Of a DNA stretch of 64,000 nucleotides, positions 11,701 to 23,500 are shown piece by piece. The notes below the pieces were generated by a model that saw nothing but the letters and a program-made list of their open reading frames with translations, was not told where the DNA came from and did not search any database. Each line of letters opens with the position of its first letter. Positions within the stretch are counted from its first letter, which is position 1. Location: contig OZ038528.1 in NCBI GenBank assembly GCA_964036665.1, positions 23,857,245-23,921,244 on the forward strand, given 5' to 3'. The stretch is from Gordius sp. MW1. Taxonomy: Eukaryota > Nematomorpha > Gordioida > Gordea > Gordiidae. A program made the position numbers and the translations under genes.

Positions 11701-13722
11701 AGCCCCTTCTAACGCCAAATGGCGCATCAGGCCACGTTAGTGATAACGTGTGTAAATATGCTGTAAAAAAATGGTTAACATGCAGTGTAATTATGACATG
11801 TAAATATGTAATACCTATTGACTTGAAAGTAATGTAAAGCCTTTAATGGTAAGGTCGTAAATGAATAATGCGTGAGAAGATCCTTGTTGTGTTGGGTTTG
11901 TTATTCAATGTTAATCAATCCTAAGTGGCTCATTTTAATGGAGACTCTCCAACGACGAATGTCGTAAAAAGGGCTGGGTTCTGTTTGGTCGACCTTAGAC
12001 TAACGGTCGACTCTGGCCTATTTTTCAAATCTCGACCAAGCCTGGAGGTCGACTAAAAAAAATTGGCCCAAAAATCGTAGGTCAGTTTATGTTTGACCAA
12101 ACAAAACCCGACCGTTTTTACAACACTACCAATGACTTGGGTTAAATTTTTATAATGGTACTTTAATAGCATTCCAAATACGTTTACGGAAATAATGACT
12201 TTTTCAAATGAATTTGGATTAAAAATTTAAAATTGTGGGGGGGGGGGGGGCAAGGAGGGGCGGTTGCCCCCTCTTCTTTGTTAGTCCAACAAATATTTTA
12301 TTTTTAATACAGAAGTGGTTAAATTCTCTAATAATAGCTGGGGGGAGGCAGGGAAGGGCTGCTTGCTCCCTCTAAATCCAAAAATTGGTTAAATTTAACT
12401 ATGGCTAAATTTTTGAAAAATTATTATTTTGTCCCTCCCTATTATTGCCACCTCTAATTCGAATCCTGGCTACGCCCATGCCGCCCCCCCCCCTCCCTAA
12501 ATTTTACTTAATTTTGAGCTTCGCCCGAAATTAAATCGTACCTCCGATCATGCTTTATGTTGAAACAAAACTTATTTTCTTTTTAAATTAATTCTATTTA
12601 TTGAAATAATTTACTGTTTTAGATGTAATTCGCCTATGGGATTCCATATTTTCTACAACGGACAAGGGCACATTTTCCTTATACATATCCATAGCCATGT
12701 TAAGGTGAAAAAAATGTTGAAATATTTTTACTTTTGAAATTTGAAAGCAATGTTTTTTACATACAAAAAACCTGAGATTTGAAAGTTTTTTTTAGACACC
12801 AGCTTATAATATTTTAAAAATTATAATTTGTTGATTTTTTATGTAATAGTTTAATCCGTTCCGAACTGTTAAACGGTGATTTCGCTCACAACCTCAAATT
12901 GCTACAAGTAATAATATGTTATTTGAACGAGAAAATGTCTTAATAAATTGATGTAATATAGACATCAAAATTTTCAATATTTCACGAGTTTTAACATATA
13001 TTTATATATTGTTCCCCCAAAAAATTATCAAAAAAATTGAGTTAGTGTAGATATATATGACATAACAAATTTTATAATTATTTTACCTCAGTTTATTTAC
13101 TTTATGAAATTAATTTAAAAAAAATCACTTTTATTGGAAGAAGACTAATTATGGTTTGTTTAAAATTTATAGTTTTATTTTGTTATAATGTCACTTTTAA
13201 CTTAGGCGTGGTCATGGGCGTAGCCAGGTTTTGGATTAGAGGGGGTGGGCAAAACGTTTAAAGTTCAATTAGAGGGGGGCAAAACATAAATTTTTTAATT
13301 TTTCAAAGTTTTGCATTTAAAATTTCCCCCCCCCGTAATTTAGGGGGGGGGGCGGGTGCCCCCTTGGCTACGCCCATGGCGTGGTCAAATCAAAAGAAGT
13401 TAAGGTGTTGGGGACAGCTCTTCTTGAAAGAAAGGATTAGTGTTTTCAGTACTTGAACTTTGTATAATTTACTAATCAAAACGCCACACCTGATTTTCGT
13501 TTTTTATACAATAAAATTAAAAACCTATAGAGGAGCCCTTAAGTTTATGTTATACAACACACAATATCAGCTAATGTAGGTTTAAAAACAAATATTAAGT
13601 TGAGTAATTATATATTTATTCATTAGAATTACCCGAACATAGATATATTGAAGATTATTTCAAAATCGTTGGAAATCGAGGAAGAAATGACAACGAGGTC
13701 CAAATGCGATAATGGACACTAA
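2794..13722 (+). CDS. TBC1D13: TBC1D13-type Rab GTPase-activating protein, complete, 14 exons
   Basis: Exons: 2794-2801, 2840-2913, 2954-2994, 3029-3087, 3123-3198, 3277-3359, 3977-4127, 5681-5818, 6321-6387, 7023-7124, 7806-7949, 12623-12704, 12850-12907, 13627-13722. They sum to 1,179 nt (392 aa), close to the roughly 400 aa of vertebrate TBC1D13. All borders are GT/AG and phases match. The protein follows TBC1D13 throughout: FEETLSHN..SLCFSGIP, SWKILLGY, YFKDNEVLLQINKDVRRLCP, HWEVCQRILFAYAKLNPG, QGMNEILGPIYY, CFTNLMSEIRDNFI, RWLMLLFSQEFCLPD, VIRLWDSIF. Both catalytic fingers are present: IxxDxxR (I109-R115) and YxQ (Y208-Q210). Family role: accelerates GTP hydrolysis by Rabs (Rab35 in mammals) in membrane traffic. 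The first 8-nt coding exon (M-E-K) is the least certain. An AATAAA lies at 13745-13750, just after the stop. Introns 6, 7 and 11 carry transposons. Confidence 0.9.
3436..3619. mobile_element. MITE family A copy (RabGAP intron 6)
   Basis: Foldback element with family A ends (CATGTGCATAGCTAAG and its near-complement) and internal G-rich/C-rich arms. It is flanked by CTTATGTT and CTTATGTC, an 8-bp target-site duplication with one mismatch. Confidence 0.75.
4157..4540 (-). mobile_element. RTE LINE 3' fragment (RabGAP intron 7)
   Basis: Reverse-strand 3' end of the same RTE family: TTC-rich tail (GAA repeat on the element strand), the CCCCACGACTGTGGGGCC end motif, then sequence parallel to 25620-25930. 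Only the RT C-terminal end and 3' region remain. It begins 30 nt after a RabGAP exon. Confidence 0.75.
5172..5608. repeat. Interspersed repeat family C, copy 1
   Basis: About 440 bp shared with copies near 25120, 34750, 37838 (inverted) and 52918 (inverted). It begins with TGCAATGCAATTTATGGGCTCG and a GTCC-rich stretch and includes cttatgcttctgtaaaagac and ttttttcgacctcgcc. No coding potential or clear terminal repeats seen. Class unknown. Confidence 0.65.
8420..8566. mobile_element. Degenerate MITE family A copy
   Basis: Contains the family A internal pattern (AGGGAGGGGGGCAAAATG, then a G-rich arm) but lacks recognisable terminal CATGGGCG ends. Confidence 0.4.
8903..9046. mobile_element. 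MITE family A copy
   Basis: Starts CATGGGCGTAACCAGG and ends TTGGCTACGCCCATG, with a 12-13 base G run and a matching C run inside. No clear target-site duplication. Confidence 0.8.
10158..11007 (+). mobile_element. hAT element, 850 bp, with TIRs and perfect 8-bp TSD
   Basis: Terminal inverted repeats TAGAGCTGTTAAA (10158-10170) and its complement (ending 11007). The flanks are TAAAAAAC at 10150-10157 and 11008-11015, an exact 8-bp target-site duplication as hAT transposases make. Both subterminal regions carry many copies of the palindrome GGAACTAGTTCC or its halves, probably transposase binding sites. The interior keeps only the last part of a transposase gene, so this is an internally deleted copy. 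Confidence 0.92.
10456..10809 (+). pseudogene. hAT transposase C-terminal dimerisation domain
   Basis: An open stretch of 117 codons ending at TAA. The part FPHLKKLSIKYNTPLPSS, then APVERLFSLGKILLGDKR and LLKSNKHLL, matches the hAT C-terminal dimerisation domain (the usual pattern is P.SSA.VERLFS.G..I...R). The catalytic N-terminal and central parts and the BED zinc finger are absent. There is no convincing start; a splice acceptor (tattcctag near 10485) could mean this was the last exon of a longer gene. It lies inside the 10158-11007 element and is probably not functional alone. Confidence 0.8.
11957..12128. mobile_element. MITE family B copy
   Basis: Ends GTCGTAAAAAGGGCTGGG and TTTTTACAACACTA around GGTCGAC-type inverted arms. 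Flanks are CCAACGAC and CCAATGAC, an 8-bp duplication with one mismatch. Confidence 0.8.
12235..12480. mobile_element. Composite MITE family A block
   Basis: Two G-rich family A arms in succession (near 12235 and 12339), ending at CTGGCTACGCCCATG. It looks like one copy with another partial copy nested in or beside it. A C-run and TTCGCCC sequence follow to about 12525. Confidence 0.6.
13213..13378. mobile_element. MITE family A copy (last RabGAP intron)
   Basis: Starts CATGGGCGTAGCCAGG and ends TTGGCTACGCCCATG. GGCGTGGT occurs on both sides (13205-13212 and 13378-13385) if the final G is shared, consistent with an 8-bp duplication. Confidence 0.85.
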
Positions 13723-14541
13723 TTTACCGACCAAATTTCTTTAAAATAAAAATGTTTTATTAAGATATTAAAAATATTTTTATATACGATATTACCTTTC
13801 TTATTACACACGAAGATCGATTATTTATAAGTTTTTAATAATAGTATGAAATCAAAAATGACTCATTTGTCTATTTATATGTTTTCTTATCTCATCAATA
13901 TTATTAAGGTTTGAATGTCAGTGTAATTTAATTAAAATGTTACTTAATTGGGTCACTTTTAGAAAGAGGCTAGGGAAATTCACCTTCCCACCTCCAAGAG
14001 GAATTTTAGAAAAAAAATTAATTCAATAAATCTGACAGGCCATCATTTATATTTGTCAGGTAGTTAGTTGAAATAGTGATGTTTAATCTAAAAATTGAAA
14101 AAAGGATAAGTTATAAGCATATATTGTGTATGTGTAGGCAGGATTAAAACTAGAGGGGGGCAATAATGATAAATTTTTAAAATTTTAGCCATAATTTTAA
14201 CAAATTTTTGGATTTAGAGGGGAGTAGCCGCCCCCCCCCCCTGGTATGACTACCTAACATCTACTCTCGAGCCAAGATTTCAAACATTTATACAATGTCA
14301 GTCAATAAAGCAATACTACAATCTAATTGCATTATGAACCGTCAATTAGATGTTGAAGGACGTGTGCTAAATGTCTTCTATCGATATATTAATGTTTTTA
14401 TCAACTATTATAAAGACAAGTGAACATGTGAGGGGCCACTTTGTATTTCGCAATTTTCTATCGTAAAAATAAAAAATAAATTTATAACACGTTATAATTT
14501 TTAATTTTTTTTGTAACTTTTACATTAATGCGCGTTAAAAG
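13723..14541. other. Intergenic spacer between RabGAP and LIM-homeobox genes
   Basis: About 0.8 kb. It holds the RabGAP 3' end signal AATAAA (13745-13750) and a worn family A copy at about 14131-14260. No TATA-like promoter for the downstream gene stands out. Confidence 0.6.
14131..14260. mobile_element. Worn MITE family A copy
   Basis: Family A interior (AGAGGGGGGCAATAATGAT, a TTTTGGATTTAGAGG-type arm and a C run). Terminal repeats have decayed to TGTGTAGGCAGG and CTACCTAACA. Confidence 0.6.
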
Positions 14542-17500
14542 ATGGAACTTATAGTATGTCTCAATTGTGATAAAGCAATTCTGGACAAGTTTTTATACAA
14601 GATCGACGATTACTTCTGGCACGAAGCCTGTTTAAAATGTTATCATTGTCGATGCGATTTACAGAAAAATTCCACTTGTTTCATCAAATTGAACAATCTA
14701 TATTGCAAATCCGATTATGCCAAGTAAGCTTTAAGAAATTAGGGGGATATTTATTTCAAAAATTTAGCCAGGAGGTCAAAGCAAATTAGTTAAATTTTAT
14801 TTAAAAATTGAATTTTTCCTTTTTTAAATGATCTTTTCATTACTTTTATTTCTAATTTTGGCTTTGTTTTTGATTAATCGGTCAAATCTAGCTTATATTT
14901 ATACTAGGTTTTTTTTTATAAATAGTGCGATTATTGAATTGTGATTTAGTTTAATTTAAATATTATTAATAAATTTATTTGCTATTAATTTTTATGATGA
15001 GTAAAGAAATAGGTAATTAAATTTTAATAAATTTTTATTTGGCGGGAAAAAATAATGTTTTTTTGCATGGGCGTAGTCAACATTGGAATTAGAGGGGGGC
15101 AATAATAATTTAGGGAGGGGCAAAATGAACATTTTTCGAAATTTTAGTCATCATTTTGATAAATTTCCGCAAATTTTTGGATTTAGAGGGTGGCAGCCTC
15201 CCCTCCCTGCCCCTCCCCCCCCCCCTTAGCTACGCCCTTGTTTTTTTAAATTATTATATTTTTAAAGTTTCATTGACTATTGTATACATCTTATACATAT
15301 TTAAAAATGTATTTTTCACATAATTGACCATAAAATCTTATGTTTTTAAATAAAAAATGATTATTTATATGGTGTAGTTAAACTATTATTTCTAATAATA
15401 GAGTTGGATCTATTTAAAAATATTTTCCTTGGTATGGCTAAGGTTTTCTTCCGACCGACCAGCCCAACCCAAACCTTAGACCCAAATAGTTTTCAATTTT
15501 TGGCCGAGTTCAGCAAGAAATTCTCTCGGCCCGTGCAGGGCTGAGCCAGGTTAAGGCTGGGGCAGCTATGCCCTACGTTTTTTAGCTTATATATTTTAAG
15601 TAACTATAGTTTATTACAGAAAAATAACAAAATCTTTGTAAGTGGGGGTGCATAAAAATTGATTTCCTAAAAGTTTTATTATTTCGAGAATTTGTTTACT
15701 AAATTTAATTAAATACATAATATAATTCCACAAAATTGATAAAAATTATTATTGAATTAAGGCAGTGGCGTTGCTAGCCTTTTTGCCTTGGGGGGGGGCT
15801 GAGCTGGTTAAGCCATGTGGGGGACAAAAATATTACCTACAAAACCCTTAAAAATTAAAAAAAAATATGTTTTGCCTGCCCCCCCTCCAATCCAAAACCT
15901 GGATTCGACCATGGGTCAAACGCAAGTAAAAAATTTTCCCTCATAAACGTTGGACAAAGTGGAACGGGGATATTGACAAGAAATCGTTGACATTTTAAAA
16001 AATAATACAGATAGTATAATAAAACTATACAACAAAGTTTTTATAAAAATATTTTATTGCCACAACCCCAAAAAATCTTGGCTATATATATAACAAATTT
16101 TAATTGTACATATGCAATATTGGCAGCATTTTCAGGCAGCATTTATATCAGGAAAACAATGAGAACATTTAAAAGCCTCTTTAAGGTTAGATCATCAAAA
16201 GGCGTAGTTATAACATAAAATAGAAAAATAATTAATTATGAAATCAAAATTCGTTCGAGAATGAGGATTTAGAAATTATTGCCCCTGATGATATTATAGA
16301 TATATTTGCACAACCTCACCCCCCCCCCCTTACACCACCTAAAAATTAAAATGAACTAATAAATTTAACGGCTAAATGAACCTTAAAAATACTGTCAAAA
16401 TTAAATGAATCAAAATTTTACTTAATAATTTTATATGAATTTAAATTTAGTGATGTGAGATGCACAGAACAAACTTAGCGTTTGTGTACATTTTGTTGAA
16501 TCCAATGGCACCAAAGGAATTTTTTGGGGATTTTTATCCCTTGAAAGTTTTGATGCGTCAACAATTGTCTATAAAATTCAGGAATTTTTTATTAACCCTC
16601 GAGAGTATTTGTGGGGTATTTTGAGACTCCACGAAAATTATAAATTTAAATATAAAACGCAATTTAAATCTCATGAATCTGGCCTTTTCAGTAGCTTATC
16701 AAGAACTAGGTTAGGTGAAAATTTCATAGGTTTTGGCTTAATACTTTTTAAAATATAAAGCTTTTTGGCTCGTGGTTCTGTTATACCCCACGAATACTCT
16801 CACGTAAGTTTTTTTCTATATGAAAAAATGTATGTATTTTTTTTTGTATGAAGATATCTTTTACAATTTGTGTTTTTAATACATTTTGAACATTCTTTTA
16901 ATAAAAAATCACGTTTATTTTGATTTATTTTAAGGTATATGATGTCAAGAGGTAAAATGAGGGGAAACTCTAAAATAACCAAAATAAAAATGGGGGTCCA
17001 GAAAATTGTTAATAAGTTTTGTAATGTTGTAGATTTATATCAAAATTTATACCATCAATCTTAAGACCTTTATAAACATATGTTTAAAATTTCAAAGTTT
17101 TTAAAGGAATACTTTAAAAGTTATAAGAAGTTAAAAATTGGGGTAGAAGAGTTATACCCCACGAATACTCTCGCGTTCGGGATTTTTAGGAATACTCTCG
17201 AGGGTTAATATCAATTTATCAAACTTTTGATGGGATATCACTAATAAAGGGGAAAAAATGGTGTACATACTATTTTTTGGAAAATCATTGGCTTTATATG
17301 TGCATGTGGTACATAAAAATATGCAAGCTATGTTAAACAATAAGCATGTGAGATGGACAATTAAATTGAATCCAGGATGGAATTTTCGTAAATTTAATAA
17401 TATTTCAATATATTTTGAAAGTGTTAAAAAGTTTAAAAAGCCCAGACAATATTCATTAAATATTAAAATTTTTAATAGTAGTTCATTACGCCTTTTATTC

Positions 17501-20500
17501 GATGTTGCAAACGAATTTATAATATCATCCGGGGAAATAACATTTATAAAGTCATGTTCTAAGCTTAATAAAGCTTAGGAAGATAACATATCTTGTCCAA
17601 TTGTGGGGCGAAAATAGTTTTAATCCATTTTAGCAATGAGAACGATCCTTCGCATGAACATGAAGCTATTGAGATAGTTAAAATTATTTTAATCAAAATA
17701 ATAAAGTTTGGAAACACTATTGAGGGCAAAATTTCAATAAGTGAAAAAATATTATTGCATTTTATTTTATTCGAAGTAAAGAATTATAATATATTACATA
17801 ATTTTTTGCCATTATTATTTCGGCATCTTGCAGTTTTAATTCAGAATGGTTAATTACTTCTGATAAAAGAGATTTATCGCAAAAAAAGGGGATGAAGGGT
17901 TTAAATCTTCCATGGGCGTAGCCAAGGGGGGGGGGAAGGCAGGGAAGGGCCCCCCTCTAAATCCAAAAAGTCGTTAAAATTTATTAATATTATAGCTGAA
18001 ATTTGAAAAAATAATCATTATGCCCCTCCCTAAATCAGCATTTCCCCCCCCCCCCCTTAATTCAAATTCTGGCTACGCCCATGAAACCTTCTAAGGACCT
18101 ATATAAATAACAATTAATTTCCGAAAATCTTATGTTTAATTCTGCTATTATTTTATCGCTGATAGGATGATATAAATCAATTTTGAAATCAATTAATGAA
18201 TTGGTAGATTCAAAAGAGTAAAAAGTGTAATACTTTTTTGGTTTTTTAATATGTTTAAAAGGTACTAAATCAAAAATTGCAGCTAAATCTTTCGCCTTAT
18301 TATAAAGAATTTGATAGTGATCCTCATTTCTAATATCATTTAAAGTTAATATTAGGCTATTAACCGTTGAAATTGCATTTATTGAACAAATATTTGTGCT
18401 TTATATTATAATTACAAGTTAGGTATATTTAAAAACAAATAATTATAATCTTCCTATTTTTTCTTAATTATGATAAAATAAAAAAATGGCTTACGGGGCC
18501 CACGCCCAGGGGTCCAAGATTTTTCTTTTGGGTGGGCCCATGGGGCCCGGTTTTTGCTCTTGGGGGGGGGCCGGGCCCCCTGCCCCTCCCCCTAGCTACG
18601 CCACTGAATTAATGTGTTTGCTACAAATTGCATATTATCGTTGTAAATAGTTGTGGAAGATCAGAGTTCCTTATTTGACAATAATTCTATTAATAGTTTA
18701 TAAAATTGCATTTTTCAGATTTTTGCAAATAGTAATTTAATAATTGAATTCTTTTACCATGCTACGCGACTAATGTAAGACTAGAGGCTTGCAAATTTAT
18801 TTTATTGGCCAAACTTGATTAAAATATTTATTAGTCCAGCCCGACCTTAGCCTGAAGTTTTTTTAATAACCTGACTTTTAAGCCTTTTACATTTAACATT
18901 GGCTTACCATATAAATATGTTATAAAATTCATCGCCATTTATAATAATTTTAAAAGATAAATCTGATGATTAATTAAATAAAAACCAGATTATCCTGCTA
19001 CAATTAAATCAACTAAAAGCTTAAATTATAATTATCTGACCTAAAAATTTTAAGTTTTCTTTTACGAGAATAAGCTATTTTCAAATTTTAATTAATTACC
19101 AAATTTGTGTGTGTTTATTAAACAAAGTAGATCAAAAGTTAATAATTTGAGTAAAAATTGATTCTTGATTAGTCGTAAAAAGGCCTCGGTTTTGTTTTGC
19201 CCACCTTTGATTTTAGTCGACTAAACATAAACATACCAAAGGTGTGACCAAAAACCGTTGGCCTGTTTATGCGACTAAGAAGAACAGAGCAAAAAACTTT
19301 TAATCTGTTAGTTCAATAATTTTTTCTTTAAATTCAAAAACCCTTTTGTGAACCAAAATTACTATAATCTATATAACTTTTCCTAAAAATGGCAGAAAAT
19401 AGTTTCTAACGTTAATGAGCCAGTGGCGAAGCCAAGGGGGTGGGGGAAGCACCCTTTGCAAAAATTTAAAATTTTCGTTTTGATTAATTAATAAAATTTA
19501 TTAAATGAATTTAGAGTATTCGTATTTGCATAAAGGACTAAGACACTTGTAAGTACTTTGAAAGATCATATACTATGTCTTTTTACATTAAATTTTCTAA
19601 GGAAATGTTTCAAATCTAAATGGGCATTTTCTTCACACTATTACTTGGCCCTCCCACACCTAGTAAACAGCAACTTTATAAATTATGAGAGTAGTTATCT
19701 TCGGCAATCGGAAGATTTTATTTCCATCTTGATGAATTTTTAACTATATATCCTTACTATGCAAACAAGTGCATAAAAAGTAAAAAAGTATTTTGACATT
19801 CAACAAGTGATGCGACTAGAAGATAATATGGCAACTCTGATAAAATTTATGAGAAACAGTGTTGCTGTTGACAAACATTTTTTTTAGTAGCGAAAGCTAA
19901 TTAGTAGTTAGATAACCACGATTTGCTAAAAGGCATTCATTCTAATATTTCAACTAATTCCATTGAGGTTTATATATAATAAAAAAACAATTTTTATCTC
20001 CTTAGATTCATCATTCATCATACGATGATAATCGCGAATCGTTTTTTTAAGGCAAAAAATTGACACTACACTCCTAGTCTACTAATTTAACTAACCATGA
20101 TTTTTAAATTATTTAAAATGTGCTGTCTTACAAATAAAAACTACATAAAGGAGGTTGTGATGGATTATAAATGCTTTCTTTTAAATAAAAATAGGTATTT
20201 TGAACAAGTGCAAACATGTTTCTAAAGGTTATGTATTACGAAATTATCAATCTCTCTTCCCCTGCTTTTACCTTAATCCTGTTAACACCTTAAAAATGTA
20301 ATGCCTAGTGCCCGAAATTCCTTTTCATCCTATAAGGTTTGACACTATTTGAAAATTAAGGTGTTCGTTAATATTGCTTTGTGTTGGATGAAAGATTAAG
20401 TTGAATTAGATGGGGGGCAAAATAACAATTTTTTGAAATTTTAGCCATAGAAATAATGAATTTTCAAGAATTTTTAAAATTAGACGGGGGCAGTCGCCCC

Positions 20501-23500
20501 TCCGTACCTCCCCCTAGCGACGCCCATAAAGGTTACATTCATCGACTATTAGCAACCTTGTTTACATTAGGATTTTTAAAAATTTTTGACCACATGGCCT
20601 GATTTGAAGTTTAAACCTACTAAAGTTTCGAATAAAGCAATTCTTAAACCAGTGAGCAATATTATAAGTCTGATCAAAATAAAAAGGGCTGAAAAAATTG
20701 ACATTTGTGGCTTTCCGTTGATTGTATTTTAGCTTTTTTTACTTTTAAGATAAATTTATTTTACAATGATAAGGTTTAAAGTAAATGTTGAATAAAGGAA
20801 TTGAAAAATAAAAAAAAAGTAAAATTGGAGGATAGGGGCATCGATCCCCTTACCTCTCGCATGCTAAGCGAGCGCTCTACCATATGAGCTAATCCCCCTT
20901 CTTGTTAACTTTTAAAATATGGCCTTTATAAATGAACATAAAAGCAGCACATAATTTATAAATTTTTATGGGCAGGACCTCGTTTATATAGGAAATACAA
21001 AAATGTTATAGAAATGACGTGAAAAAAAATATAAAAATTAAAAGGTTTAAATTGAATATTGTATTTTTTAAATAAAAATTAATATTTTTGTATTGTATTA
21101 TATAGCCTAAATTTCATATCTGACATTAATTCCTCATATAATTCATAAGTGTTAAATTTGGGATAAATTTTTTTGTATTTGTTCTTTTTAATTGCTATGC
21201 GTCTATTATTCCAAATTCTAAAGTATACACAAAAAGCCCAGGGGTGGCTGCCCCCTCTAAATAATATTTTTAAAATTTATTATTTGGCTAAAATTTCAAA
21301 ATATATTCTGTTTGCCCCTCCCTAAATAATTATTGCCCCCCCCCCTAATTTTAATCCTGGCTTCGCCTATGTTGACGATGACGACTAATAAAATAATTAA
21401 AACATGTTTAAACTCAATATTTGAAGGAGATGTTGGATTTAACTATTTCCATGGTATTCTTTTGTCGGAGGCAAAAAAATTTCTAAGGTCCATGGACACA
21501 TTAGTGATCGCTTTTCTAATCTGATGGAGGAAAACGAGAGGTGCATATACATGGGCGTAGCCAGGATTAGATATAGAGTAGAGGGGGGCCCATAATGATT
21601 TAGGAAAGGGCAAAATTATAATTTTCAGTAATTATATCCACATGATTGCAGTAAATTTAGAAGAATTTTTGATTTTTGAAGGGGGCAGCTGTCCCTCCCT
21701 CCACCCCCTGACTACGCCCATGTGCATATATTGTCGATTGTTGTAGCCACCAAAGAGTCATTTTGAAGTTTTTTTTTCACTGTGTTGACAATAATAAGGT
21801 GGGAAACGGAATTGAATTTGGCCATGGGCGCACCCAGGTTTTAAATTAGGGGGGGGCAGAAATTTTTTTCCCTGAGAGCCAAAAAAAAGGTCTCGACATC
21901 CATAAATTTTCCGGCGACCAAAAAAAAGCAACTCCCCTAATTAAGTGGGGGCAGCCGGACCCCCTGGCTAATTGGGGGGGGGGGGGGGTGGGAAAAACAT
22001 ATTTTTTTTTTAATTTCTAAGGGTTTTTGTATTGAATTTTTTTTTTTAATTAGGGGGGGGGGGCAGCCGCCCCTCCCCCTGCCCCCCCCCTGCGTACGCC
22101 CATGAATTTAGCCAAGATATCGACCATGGTGCTAGGTGAAGCTCGGTTCTAGGGACCTTGGTTCTAAGTTTTACAAGAGTGTGCCTAAATTTAACAACTC
22201 CAAAAAGTCTAATAATGAAATTTGGAATGGTATTAAATGCTTTTTTTACAACTTTAACTAGCTGTTTGTTTCATGTGACTAACTAACTATCGTCACCTAC
22301 GTTGATGGTCAGTCAACATTTACTTCCAATTTTCTCCATTTATTTACATCTCTTTATTTATTTCGTATGTTTTTATATTATGCTATCGTTTTCCCTCCAG
22401 TTAAATAATTTCAATTAAATATTGAAGATTTATATTCTTTTCGGATCTTTGGCATCAAAATAAAATCATTTAATTTGGGCATAATTTCCTTTAAGTTGGG
22501 ACTGTCCAACTCTATTAATGCCTTAATTTGTCCTTTTGAAAAATGAAATTTTAAAAGCATCTATTTTTTAAATTTTTTTTTTTTTTAAGCTAATAATATC
22601 TTATGACAGCAAAAAACAAATATTTCATAAATATCAAAAATTTTGCGTGTGATTTAGTGGGCATTTCTAACAAATAAATTTGACAATTATATTTTTAAGA
22701 AGATGCCTAACACTAGCGCGCCATTGCAAATTTTCTATATTAATAGATATTTTTTCAATTAGCGGCATCAAAGTTATTATTAAATTTAAAGTTTCAACAA
22801 ATTATATGTTTATCATGAAGAATTGCTCATTTTCATTTATAATAGTAAACTCAAGAGATGGTGTAAAAGTTTAAACTCATTTCATTTTTCCTATCTTATG
22901 TTACATTTTAATTATATTATTTAATCTTTGTGTTCCTTATTTTAAAAACAAAAAGAATTATATTTATCATAATCTAGTTGTGTCACTGAAAAATTTCTAA
23001 ATTTAACAAAAACTTAAAAGCCCATCCCATCTAACCAAGATTGATATTATAGAGATTTTAATCCGTGTTTACTAGATGTTTTGGACAAGCTTGTGCAAAA
23101 TGCTATCAAAAAATCGAACCGAACGATTGGGTCAGGAAAGCGAAAAACAATATTTACCACTTGGCTTGTTTCGTGTGTGACGCGTGTCAAAGGCAATTAT
23201 CGACCGGTGAAGAATTCATCTTAGTGGAAGATAAAGTGATCTGCAAGAATCATTATACCGAACCCGATGAAGATAGTGATAATACTTGTGATGGTAATTT
23301 TTTACTATATTTTGCAGTTCTCTCTGTCCGTATAACTATTTTTATTAGTAAATTTAATTTATGGGAACTTTATTAAGTGTCTATAATATAAATAAAAACC
23401 AAAATAAATTGTTTTTTACTAAACCTTAGCCCATGGGCGTAGCCAGGGAATGGCAGTGAGGGGCGGCTTCCCCCTCTAAATCCAAAATTTCTTCAAAATT

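Larger units (their letters stand above)
7950..12622 (+). other. Intron 11 of the RabGAP gene (4.7 kb), mostly AT-rich DNA and transposons
   Basis: The exon before ends CTACCCG and the exon after starts ATGTAATTCGC; together they encode LPDVIRLWDS, so this whole span is intronic. It contains a degenerate family A copy, a good family A copy, a hAT element with TSD, a family B copy and a composite family A block. I see no other exon or RNA gene in it. Confidence 0.8.
14724..23075 (+). other. Intron 1 of the LIM-homeobox gene (8.35 kb)
   Basis: Separates the two LIM domain exons (phase-2 intron, lysine codon AA|A). It contains an antisense tRNA-Ala gene, a piggyBac-like element, hAT transposase debris and about ten family A/B MITEs. 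The remaining AT-rich stretches (15.3-15.7, 19.5-20.4, 22.1-23.0 kb) show nothing I can identify. Confidence 0.8.

Noticed and set aside
17258..17853. Two adjacent open frames as a nested gene in intron 1
   Set aside because: No domain recognised, stop codons and a frame change between them, and transposon debris on both sides.
21133..22104. Regular G/C-rich palindromes as a CRISPR-like array
   Set aside because: Spacing is irregular and the units are full transposons with target duplications in an animal genome.
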